This document shows positions 1 to 5,948 of a DNA stretch of 7,219 nt, piece by piece. This stretch comes from Chloroflexota bacterium (GTDB lineage Bacteria; Chloroflexota; UBA11872; VXOZ01): positions 1 to 7,219 of the forward strand of contig VXOZ01000470.1 in NCBI GenBank assembly GCA_009839775.1. The letters are read 5' to 3'. Position 1 is the stretch's first letter. The number at the start of each line of letters is the position of its first letter. Made by a program: the position numbers and the translations under genes. The notes below the pieces were generated by a model. It was not told the DNA's origin, searched no databases, and saw only the letters and a list, made by a program, of their open reading frames with translations.

Positions 1-60
1 CCCCCAACCTGCGACAATGCCCCTCAACACCTCCCAACTGCGGAGCAGAAGCAACCAGCA

Positions 61-1059
61 ATGGCCAATCAGATAAACGTCGCCATCGTCGGCGCCGGCC
101 GCGGCCGCTCCCAACTCCGCGCCATCCAGGCCCTGCCCGAACTCTTCAACCTCGTCGCCTGGGTCGACCTCAACCTCCCCCTCCTCCACGAACGCATCGA
201 CGAAGAAGGACTTTCCAGGGACCTCGCCTCAGGCTCCTTCGATGAAACCCTCCAGGAACAAGAAGTCGACGCCGTCGTCGTCGCCACCTGGGCCCGCACC
301 CACGAACTGCTCGTTGGCCAGGCCCTTGATGCCGGCAAACACGTTCTTGTCGAAAAGCCCTACACCCTCACCCTGCCCGCCGCCAAAACCCTGCAGGACA
401 AAGCCAACGCCGCCGGCCTCAAAGTCGTCGTCAACCAGCAATGGCGCTACATGCCCGGCCAGCGCACCATGCGGCGGCTGATAGCCGAACGCGTGCACGG
501 CGAACCCCAGGTCGGCCACATGGTCACCTACAAACCCCGCGGCGGTGAGTACCCCGACTCCGAGCACTCCCAGCTCTGGCAAATGACCGTGCACGAAATC
601 GACTCCGTCATTTCAATGATGGGCCAGCCCATCGTGGAAGTCGCCGGCCACAGCTTCCGCCCGCCCGCCACCACCTGGCGCCGCGAATCCACCGCCACCG
701 CCGAACTCACGTTCGAGAGCGGCGCCCGCGTCGCCATGGTCTCCACGTCCGATTCCCGCCAGGGCTCCCACGAATTCCGTATCGAATGCAGCAAAGACGC
801 CCTCGTCTACCGCAACACCCACGGCTTCGGCGGCGTCGAAGAAGTCCTCGCCGGCTCCGGCGAGCTCCAGAACGTCCCCATCGACGGCGGCGACGAACGC
901 CCGCCGCTGGACGTCATCGTTATGAAGAGCTGGGGCAACTGGATCAACGGCGGCCCCGAACCCGAAACCAGCGGCCCCCAAAACCTCCAAATCATCGGCG
1001 CCCTCGACGCCCTCCTCCAATCCACCCTCTCCGGCCAAACCGAACCGGTAAACTTGTAG
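61..1059 (+). CDS. Gfo/Idh/MocA-family NAD(P)-dependent oxidoreductase
   Basis: This 332-residue protein has the two-domain layout of the Gfo/Idh/MocA family, which oxidises or reduces sugars, inositols and related polyols in the cytoplasm. The N-terminal Rossmann fold shows the dinucleotide motif GAGRGR at residues 11-16 and an acidic residue (D36) at the end of the second strand. D36 usually points to NAD rather than NADP. The family signature EKP is at 98-100, inside GKHVLVEKP, and its lysine normally contacts cofactor and substrate. The C-terminal domain holds HEID (H178, D181), at the place of the usual HxxD catalytic motif. Length is normal and the gene looks intact. The ATG at 61 directly precedes the Rossmann strand; a GGAG at 42-45 is rather far away. 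The substrate cannot be told. Third positions are overwhelmingly C, unlike the next operon. It stands alone and probably belongs to the host core genome. Confidence 0.93.
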   Translation: MANQINVAIVGAGRGRSQLRAIQALPELFNLVAWVDLNLPLLHERIDEEGLSRDLASGSFDETLQEQEVDAVVVATWARTHELLVGQALDAGKHVLVEKPYTLTLPAAKTLQDKANAAGLKVVVNQQWRYMPGQRTMRRLIAERVHGEPQVGHMVTYKPRGGEYPDSEHSQLWQMTVHEIDSVISMMGQPIVEVAGHSFRPPATTWRRESTATAELTFESGARVAMVSTSDSRQGSHEFRIECSKDALVYRNTHGFGGVEEVLAGSGELQNVPIDGGDERPPLDVIVMKSWGNWINGGPEPETSGPQNLQIIGALDALLQSTLSGQTEPVNL

Positions 1060-1074
1060 CGTCGCGCAGCGACG
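1060..1074 (+). terminator. Short hairpin directly after the oxidoreductase stop
   Basis: CGTCGC, a GCA loop and GCGACG form a perfect 6-bp GC stem that begins one base after the TAG stop at 1057-1059. Only a weak T-rich stretch (GTTGTTT, about 1081-1087) follows, so it is a poor classical intrinsic terminator. It may still end the oxidoreductase transcript or protect its 3' end. Confidence 0.35.
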
Positions 1075-1353
1075 GTGCCCGTTGTTTCATCAGAGAAGTC
1101 CTCCGCGCACGGCCCTCAAGTATGGTGAACTCGAACGCTACCCCGACCATTGCCTGGATCCACCTGCGAATCCTGTCTTCAACCACCCTTAGGCCATCCG
1201 CCCTTGTACCATGCCCGTATGGATAACCCCCGAACTACCTCGGCGAGTGGGAACTGACACTGCCGGCTAACTTCGCGCGACTCCGTCCAAATCGACCGCG
1301 GATCGCTCCGCTGTCGAATCTGCTTCCATCAAGCGCTAGCGGAGCCTGACTAC
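1075..1353. other. Intergenic leader before the ATPase operon
   Basis: I see no convincing gene, tRNA or repeat in these roughly 280 bases. They hold the switch from the GC-rich upstream gene to the more AT-rich operon, so an insertion boundary of the putative island could lie here. No clear -35/-10 pair stands out. The operon promoter must be here or further upstream. Confidence 0.4.
1341..1344 (+). promoter_or_regulatory. Shine-Dalgarno of the ATPase gene
   Basis: GGAG lies 9 nt before the ATG at 1354. It supports that start, which also matches the usual family N-terminus (MxITLENYRCF). Confidence 0.6.
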
Positions 1354-2736
1354 ATGAACCGAATAACCCTCGAGAATTACCGCTGCTTCCGCAACGCACA
1401 GTCTGCCCGCCTAGCGCCATTGACCTTGCTCGTAGGCGACAACAGTACGGGGAAGACTTCCTTCCTTGCCATGATTCGCGTTCTTTGGGACACTATCGCT
1501 GAGTTTAAGATGCCCGAGTTTAAAGAAGACCCTTATGACTTAGGGAGCTTTGACGAGATCGCCCATTATCGAGGATCCAGAGGAGGCCGCTCTAGTACCT
1601 TCAAAGCCGGATTCGAAAAGACCATTTCAATTGACAAAGATGGTTCCACTGAAATCCTAATTAATCGCTTTGAAGCGGCCTTTACGAGACTTGGAACAAT
1701 CCCAGTACCAACTAAACGACGACTCCAAATTGCTGACAACTGGATTGAAGACAGCTTCGATCCAGGTCAGTCATACGAGGTTGAAGTCGGAACGTCCAGA
1801 GGTTCATGGAAACCACCGACTCGCATCGGATCTGAAGACATTCGTACTAAACTTTTCTTTATTCCATTTTTCTCTATCCTGCAGCAAGTTTCAATGGAGG
1901 CTGCGTACAGCAAGGAATCCTTCGATGCCCTTCGCGGTTCAGATGAAATAGAACAAGATGACAAAAATAAAATCGAAGAGCTGTACGATAACTCACCGTG
2001 GCTTCACGAACCTCGGCCGTTTGCTAGTGCGCCAGTACGATCAAAGCCAAGCCGCACCTACGACCCATCCAGACCGGCACCAGACCCGCAAGGTGATTAT
2101 GTCCCCATGTATCTTGCCCACACATTCTTTCAGGACAAAGAGACTTGGCGCATTCTCAAAAAGGGGCTAGAGCGTTTTGGTAGAGATGCAGGTCTATTTG
2201 ATGAAATATCTATTAGAAAGCTCGGTAGCAGAGGGAGCGAGCCTTTCCAGGTTCAAGTTAGAAAGGCTCGAAAGCCAGGTGACCGTTTGAAGGGACCGCC
2301 ACGCAATTTGATTGATGTGGGATACGGCGTCAGTCAAGTGCTTCCGGTGATTACTGAACTCCTTCGACCGTCTTCTCCACCGATGTTTCTCCTGCAACAG
2401 CCAGAAGTGCATCTCCACCCCAGCGCGCAAGCGGGGCTTGGCAGCCTATTCTGTGAAGTGGCTGCCGAGGGAAAGCAATTGATCGTGGAAACCCACAGCG
2501 ATCATCTGATGGACCGGATTCGGCTTGATGTACGTGACAGTGTTTCGGAGCTCGAGCCCGAAGACGTCTCGATTCTATATTTCGAACGGGACGAACTTGA
2601 TGTGCACATCCACTCGCTAGGGATCGATGGCGAAGGGAACGTCGTCGGAATCGACGTCGAAGGAAACCACACCAGACCGCCTGAAGGATACCGGCAATTT
2701 TTCATGGAAGAGACGCGCCGCGCATTGTGGGTCTAA
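1354..2736 (+). CDS. AAA ATPase, OLD/RecF-like with DUF3696-type C-terminus
   Basis: This 460-residue ATPase belongs to the AAA_15/AAA_21 (OLD-like, ABC/SMC-fold) group. It opens with the typical strand MNRITLENYRCF. Next come Walker A GDNSTGKT (28-35), an ABC-signature-like DVGYGVSQVLP (321-331), Walker B FLLQQPEVHLHP (345-356) and an H-loop VETHSDHLMDRIR (378-390). The long middle (about 45-315) carries the family's variable insertion. The C-terminus, PPEGYRQFFMEE (442-453), resembles DUF3696. There is no TOPRIM nuclease domain, so this is not a complete OLD nuclease. Enzymatic output probably comes from the PIN protein encoded 3 nt downstream, as separate nucleases partner the ATPases in PARIS (AriA/AriB) and Septu (PtuA/PtuB). 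The position normally acidic in Walker B is Q348, perhaps a subfamily trait. A sensor or gatekeeper role in phage defence is inferred. Confidence 0.88.
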   Translation: MNRITLENYRCFRNAQSARLAPLTLLVGDNSTGKTSFLAMIRVLWDTIAEFKMPEFKEDPYDLGSFDEIAHYRGSRGGRSSTFKAGFEKTISIDKDGSTEILINRFEAAFTRLGTIPVPTKRRLQIADNWIEDSFDPGQSYEVEVGTSRGSWKPPTRIGSEDIRTKLFFIPFFSILQQVSMEAAYSKESFDALRGSDEIEQDDKNKIEELYDNSPWLHEPRPFASAPVRSKPSRTYDPSRPAPDPQGDYVPMYLAHTFFQDKETWRILKKGLERFGRDAGLFDEISIRKLGSRGSEPFQVQVRKARKPGDRLKGPPRNLIDVGYGVSQVLPVITELLRPSSPPMFLLQQPEVHLHPSAQAGLGSLFCEVAAEGKQLIVETHSDHLMDRIRLDVRDSVSELEPEDVSILYFERDELDVHIHSLGIDGEGNVVGIDVEGNHTRPPEGYRQFFMEETRRALWV

Positions 2737-2739
2737 TCG

Positions 2740-3207
2740 ATGTGCGCAATCGTTGATGCAAACGTGGCGCACCAGGTGTTCGGGAGGGACCGACCCCAGG
2801 CAGGCGAACGGTTTTACGAGTGGATCGAGAGCGGCAAAGGACCCTTAGTTGTCGGGGGGAGACTATATCTTGAGCTTCTTGGAAGTTCTGAGGAGTTTAG
2901 ACACTGGGCGCAAGAGGCATTACGAGACGGCAAGATGGTCCGGAGGAATGCAGCGGTGGTCAACGAGCGAGAACGTGAGATCGAAGAAGATGGAATCTGC
3001 CTATCTGACGATCCTCACATCTTAGCTCTCGCTCAAGTCAGCGGTGCACGCCTACTCTATTCTAACGATTCAGCATTGCAGGACGATTTCAAGAATCATC
3101 TATTGATAAAGCAGCCAAGAGGGAAAGTATACTCAACTCGTGTTCATACACGCTTTACTCGTAGCCATAGAGATCTCCTGAATCAACCAGGTCTATGCTC
3201 AGAATGA
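2740..3207 (+). CDS. PIN-domain ribonuclease, partner of the ATPase
   Basis: This 155-residue protein has the PIN fold of metal-dependent RNases. The acidic residues are visible in order: D6 in AIVDAN, E45 in LYLELLG, D90/D91 in SDDPHILALA, and D110 with D115/D116 in SNDSALQDDF. The tail, with GKVYSTRVHT (128-137), is longer than in a minimal VapC. The gene starts 3 nt after the ATPase stop, so the two are almost certainly co-translated. No Phd, VapB or other antitoxin gene accompanies it, which separates it from ordinary VapBC modules and from the VapC-like toxin near the right edge of the window. I infer that the ATPase controls its nuclease activity. Its stop codon overlaps the start of a 55-residue ORF by ATGA. 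Assignment as PIN is firm; the target RNA is unknown. Confidence 0.85.
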   Translation: MCAIVDANVAHQVFGRDRPQAGERFYEWIESGKGPLVVGGRLYLELLGSSEEFRHWAQEALRDGKMVRRNAAVVNEREREIEEDGICLSDDPHILALAQVSGARLLYSNDSALQDDFKNHLLIKQPRGKVYSTRVHTRFTRSHRDLLNQPGLCSE

Positions 3208-3371
3208 GACCACAAAGTCAACTCCAAGACGCAACTTTCATAGTCGACGCTACTAGTGTCATGAGCAACAGCGGAACTCTCCGTGGACACATCTTCGCAC
3301 CTGATACTCGTGTCACGTACCAGTTCACCTCCGCCCAAGTCGGCTGCATCCCCACCACGTCGTCCTCATAA
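3204..3371 (+). CDS. Small ORF (55 aa) between the PIN and TIR genes
   Basis: This ORF starts with an ATG that overlaps the PIN stop as ATGA (3204-3207) and ends with TAA 8 nt before the ATG of the TIR protein. It therefore fills the apparent gap exactly. The peptide starts MRPQSQLQDATFIVDA and ends in a polar CIPTTSSS; a central part (TLRGHIFAPDTRVTYQF, 25-41) looks like alternating beta strands. It has no membrane segment or signal peptide, and I do not recognise a family. An internal ATG at 3261 would give a 36-residue form. Coupling at both ends is the main argument that it is real, and chance cannot be excluded at this length. If real, it could be an adaptor or inhibitor of the PIN or TIR effector, which is inference from position only. 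Confidence 0.5.
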   Translation: MRPQSQLQDATFIVDATSVMSNSGTLRGHIFAPDTRVTYQFTSAQVGCIPTTSSS

Positions 3372-3379
3372 GATGTTCT

Positions 3380-4531
3380 ATGTCTAACGATACTGCCTCG
3401 ATCCGAAAAGAACTACTGGAGATAGCCGAGAAGATGCAACGATTGGCTGCTCGGTTTGAGAGGTCAGAGTACCAGCAACCGCTAGCTGCCTGGCAGCAAG
3501 CCGCCAAGGACGTTGGGCGCGCTTGGAGTGGATCCTGGCTCGGTTACCACGCTAACGTTTACTATCTCGGACTTAGTCCTCCCCCACCGGGAGCACGCTT
3601 CAGTCTGGAACGGGGGCTTAGGTCTCAGTCCGCGGCGTTTGGCGGTACTGTCGGAGATTGGGTTGAGGTTGACCCAGTACAAGTCACTAAAGCTATTCGA
3701 GAGAAGGCTGGTAATCCGAACCTGGATCAACTCAACCTTCTATACGAAGAGTCAGCTAGGGCTTTCGCCTCGGAAAAGATGTCCGCGATATCACTTCTTG
3801 AAATATTACTGACTGATTCAGATGACGACTTCATCAAGCGACTAAAGCGACAAATAGATTCTCTGAAGATAAAATCTTTAGACAAAGAAATTAGGCGTCG
3901 TAGACCGAGCGGGGACTTTGTAAGCCGAGATTCTATTGCTATGGGCCAAGGAATAATTCTTCCACAACATATCGCTGCTTTGTGCCAAGTCGAGGTTATT
4001 GGGCATCTGTTTTCGCTGGTGGAAAGTCTCGAAGCTGTAACGAGACATGGAGCATCGCACATTTTGCGCCTTCACGGATCACATGAAAGCGTCCCTATGG
4101 AAACACCCGGACCGAAACTATTCGTTGGACACGGGCGTTCTCCTGACTGGCTGGAACTTGAAAAGTTCATCAGAGAACGTCTAAAGCTGGAGGTAGAGTG
4201 CTTCGAGACGATATCTACAGCCGGAAAATCGACGAAAGAACGACTCGCCGAGATGATGACGGAGGCGTCGTTTGCGTTCCTCGTGATGACTGGAGAAGAC
4301 GAGCAAGCCGACGGGGACTATCATCCGCGCATGAACGTTGTTCACGAGGCCGGGCTTTTCCAGGGACGCCTGGGATTCGAACGCGCTATCATCCTGCTAG
4401 AGGAAGGATGTGAAGAATTCAGCAATATAGTAGGACTTGGACAAATTCGGTTTCCGAAAGGAAATATCACAGCCAAGTCAGAAGATATAAGAAAGGTCCT
4501 TGAACGTGAAGGTATCCTGGATGGTCATTGA
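3380..4531 (+). CDS. TIR-like (Cap12/Pycsar-effector type) NADase with novel N-terminal domain
   Basis: Residues about 246-383 form a TIR-like domain of the type once described as a predicted nucleotide-binding protein and now linked to Cap12/Pycsar effectors (PF10137). Visible motifs are KLFVGHGRSPDW (246-257), TAGKSTKERL (280-289), the hydrophobic strand ASFAFLVMTGEDE (296-308) and MNVVHEAGLFQGRLG (318-332). E323 sits where this family has its catalytic glutamate. IILLEEG (337-343) and QIRFPKGNI (355-363) follow. Such domains cleave NAD+ and kill or stall the infected cell. Residues 1-240 hold a short N-terminal helix, a block around WSGSWLGYHANVYYLGL (49-65) and a charged helical stretch (about 115-175). 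This looks like a sensor or oligomerisation domain, with no known cyclic-nucleotide-binding motif that I can see. There are no transmembrane segments. The gene is the last clear member of the operon. No strong Shine-Dalgarno is visible, consistent with coupling to the small ORF. Confidence 0.82.
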   Translation: MSNDTASIRKELLEIAEKMQRLAARFERSEYQQPLAAWQQAAKDVGRAWSGSWLGYHANVYYLGLSPPPPGARFSLERGLRSQSAAFGGTVGDWVEVDPVQVTKAIREKAGNPNLDQLNLLYEESARAFASEKMSAISLLEILLTDSDDDFIKRLKRQIDSLKIKSLDKEIRRRRPSGDFVSRDSIAMGQGIILPQHIAALCQVEVIGHLFSLVESLEAVTRHGASHILRLHGSHESVPMETPGPKLFVGHGRSPDWLELEKFIRERLKLEVECFETISTAGKSTKERLAEMMTEASFAFLVMTGEDEQADGDYHPRMNVVHEAGLFQGRLGFERAIILLEEGCEEFSNIVGLGQIRFPKGNITAKSEDIRKVLEREGILDGH

Positions 4532-4704
4532 TCAGTAGAGTCTTGCTGATCGGAAGCGAACTGCAGTTAAATAGCAATTATATCTTTGATCTAAACAGAA
4601 TCAGGTTCACACGTGTGGCCGCTGCAGTCGTTGACCTCACTCGGCTTGTAATCGTCCATAAAGGTCTGATGGGAAACCGCATCGAGACTCTCGACAAGTT
4701 CTGA
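4528..4704 (+). CDS. Doubtful short ORF overlapping the TIR stop
   Basis: A TTG codon overlaps the TIR stop as TTGA and opens a 58-residue frame that ends with TGA at 4702-4704. The product would be basic and hydrophobic, with SRVLLIGSELQLNSNYIF near the start and TRVAAAVVDLTRLVIVH in the middle. No Shine-Dalgarno and no family resemblance are visible. It may be chance, or the remnant of a fifth operon gene. The remaining sequence to 4805 shows nothing I can name. Confidence 0.2.
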   Translation: MISRVLLIGSELQLNSNYIFDLNRIRFTRVAAAVVDLTRLVIVHKGLMGNRIETLDKF

Positions 4705-4805
4705 AGTGTCGCGTCGGCCTTAGAAGCCTTTGCTCTTGCCAATAAGTGGCTAGCAAGCTCTCTGTAGTGGGATCGAGGACTATATCCAAGATCGATGTAA
4801 GCGCT

Positions 4806-5243
4806 CTAGGAGCACAATCGCTCGGTTAGTCTCATCCTCGGGGTCTTGTTCTCAGCACAACTCGGCTGCCCGCGAATACCGCGTCGCCCTCGATTCACCG
4901 GCCGGTCCGGATTCGCCTCCGCGTCCCACTCCACGTCAATCGGCGCCCCAATGTCACCATGAATCCGAATCTCGTCCCGATACAGCCCAAACGGCGCACC
5001 CCGCCTCCGTGTACTCGGCCGCCCTCTTCTCCCTCTCACTTGAGGGAGAGGGCTGGGGTGAGGGTGGCTGCCTCGCCTAGCACCCAGGCCCGGGTCGGGC
5101 ACACGCCGTTCACCAACCGACTCCCCATCCAGGACAGGTGCCAACCGAGCCACCGGCTTCCCCCGCTTCGTAATCACAATCTCCCGCCCCGTCTCCGCCA
5201 CCTCATCCATCAACCGGTAGCACCGCGCCCTGAACTCCGTCGC
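4806..5243 (-). pseudogene. Phd-type antitoxin, 5'-truncated copy A, with palindrome insertion
   Basis: This frame matches the intact copy B at 5949-6419 almost residue for residue: ATEFRARCYRLMDEVAETG, then VITKRGKPVARLAPVLD, then FGLYRDEIRIHGDIGAPIDVEW. These are the DNA-binding and toxin-binding parts of a Phd/YefM (prevent-host-death) antitoxin. The MS before ATEF is gone. Going upstream there is no start codon before an in-frame TGA at 5265-5267, and the only early start is a TTG at 5213 without a Shine-Dalgarno, which would drop the first helix region. Residues between the two parts are encoded by a palindromic repeat. After EWDAEANPD the tail loses resemblance to copy B. No toxin gene follows. 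It is probably a decaying duplicate; a short product retaining the toxin-binding part is possible. Confidence 0.65.
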
Positions 5244-5244
5244 C
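4917..5244 (-). repeat. 328-bp direct repeat, copy A
   Basis: From CTCCGCGTCCCACTCCA to CTGAACTCCGTCGCC this segment is nearly identical to 6048-6375, with a constant offset of 1131 and no net length difference. It covers most of the antitoxin and its internal palindrome. Differences are scattered single bases plus a small divergent patch at about 5005-5019. Confidence 0.9.
5022..5064. repeat. Palindromic repeat unit inside antitoxin copy A
   Basis: TCTCCCTC (5028-5035), a 6-base loop and GAGGGAGA (5042-5049) form an 8-bp stem. An outer CCCTC/GAGGG pair (5022-5026 with 5060-5064) extends it. On the antisense strand it is translated as part of SHPHPSPLPQVRGRRG. That peptide recurs as a by-product of such dispersed palindromes in many GC-rich genomes, which I state from memory. 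Confidence 0.8.
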
Positions 5245-5318
5245 CTAGCTCTGTCGGCCCGCCGTCATTCCAGCACGGCCATGACCACGCAGGGGCCAAG
5301 TTCATCTTCGTGAAGGAA

Positions 5319-5633
5319 TCAGCCTGTCCGCTGCCCACCCGTGCGCGCCGCAAGCCACCGCTTCAGGGACGTCTGGCTCTCGCCCGATGGCCGGCCTGCC
5401 AGCAACCCTTCCACGCTGATGTCCTCGTCCAGGTCGGGCCAACGAACGCCCTCGCCACCACCAATCAGCCGCCAATTGCATCGCTCGCCCGGCGTCGCAT
5501 GCGCCAGCCGCGGATACCAGGCCAGCGGAACCGAGATCGACCGCCCGTCCGCCAGCTCCACCGTCAGCGTGTCCTCCGTCACGTCCACGCCCTTGGCCGC
5601 CGGAACACTGACGTCAATCGTCAAAATACTCAT
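5319..5633 (-). CDS. DUF2442-family protein
   Basis: This 104-residue protein carries the DUF2442 hallmarks: an N-terminal strand block (LTVELADGRSISVPLAWYPRL, read as two pieces around residues 23-43), then NWRLIGGGEGVRWPDLDEDI (53-72) followed by SVEGLLAG (73-80). The family is small, cytoplasmic and of unknown biochemical activity. It is commonly encoded next to DUF4160, and the pair is often treated as a putative toxin-antitoxin module. Here the ATG at 5633 lies inside the 3' end of the DUF4160 gene, a 20-nt overlap, so translation is probably coupled. The last 20 or so residues (KRWLAARTGGQRTG) are basic and typical. It looks intact. Which member would be toxin and which antitoxin is not known from the sequence. 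Confidence 0.85.
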   Translation of the reverse strand: MSILTIDVSVPAAKGVDVTEDTLTVELADGRSISVPLAWYPRLAHATPGERCNWRLIGGGEGVRWPDLDEDISVEGLLAGRPSGESQTSLKRWLAARTGGQRTG

Positions 5634-5850
5634 GCCACGCCTCCAGGAACTCCGCCTCGTGTTCCTCGATCATCCTCGCTAACCGCCGAATCTCACTGCG
5701 ACGCATACCGCCGCTTCGTTGCAGCCGTACTGGAGCAAGCCAGAACTTGGCCACCCGGTCATCTCGCTCAACATGCACGTGCTCCGGCTCAGTACGGTCG
5801 CTGGCATAGAAGAAGAACCGATATGGCCCCTCGCGCCGAACGGTCGGCAT
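5614..5850 (-). CDS. DUF4160-family protein
   Basis: This 78-residue protein is full length for DUF4160. It shows GPYRFFFYASD (8-18), EPEHVHVERDD (21-31) with the conserved HVHV, AKFWLAPVRL (34-43) and the C-terminal helix ARMIEEHEAEFLEAWHEYF (58-76). The biochemical role is unproven; the HVHV motif could bind metal. GAGGAG is encoded at 5864-5869, 13 nt before the ATG, a slightly long but usable spacing. The gene is first in a two-gene unit with DUF2442. The unit lies between the two antitoxin copies of the 328-bp direct repeat, so recombination between the copies would remove it. Confidence 0.85.
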   Translation of the reverse strand: MPTVRREGPYRFFFYASDRTEPEHVHVERDDRVAKFWLAPVRLQRSGGMRRSEIRRLARMIEEHEAEFLEAWHEYFDD

Positions 5851-5948
5851 CGCGTATCAAGCACTCCTCAAACGATACTTCAGCGCGAAAGGCAATTGGC
5901 CACTCGGCTTCGTCGCCCACACGACCGGCAGCCGGCACCCTTCGCTGG

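Noticed and set aside
1118..1195. Protein-like stretch reading LKYGELERYPDHCLDPPAN in the leader before the ATPase
   Set aside because: The open stretch is very short, has no start or family match and is not linked to either neighbour; chance or an unrecognisable remnant.
786..1226. 146-codon frame overlapping the end of the oxidoreductase
   Set aside because: Its first half is Arg/Pro-rich antiphase translation of the oxidoreductase, and no family motif appears in its tail.
1354..2736. Full OLD-family nuclease
   Set aside because: No TOPRIM domain after the ATPase; the protein ends in a DUF3696-like tail.
5022..5064. Palindrome as an intrinsic terminator
   Set aside because: It lies inside an open frame, has no T tract, and recurs at 6153-6195 and in diverged form at 6548-6606, so a dispersed repeat is the better reading.
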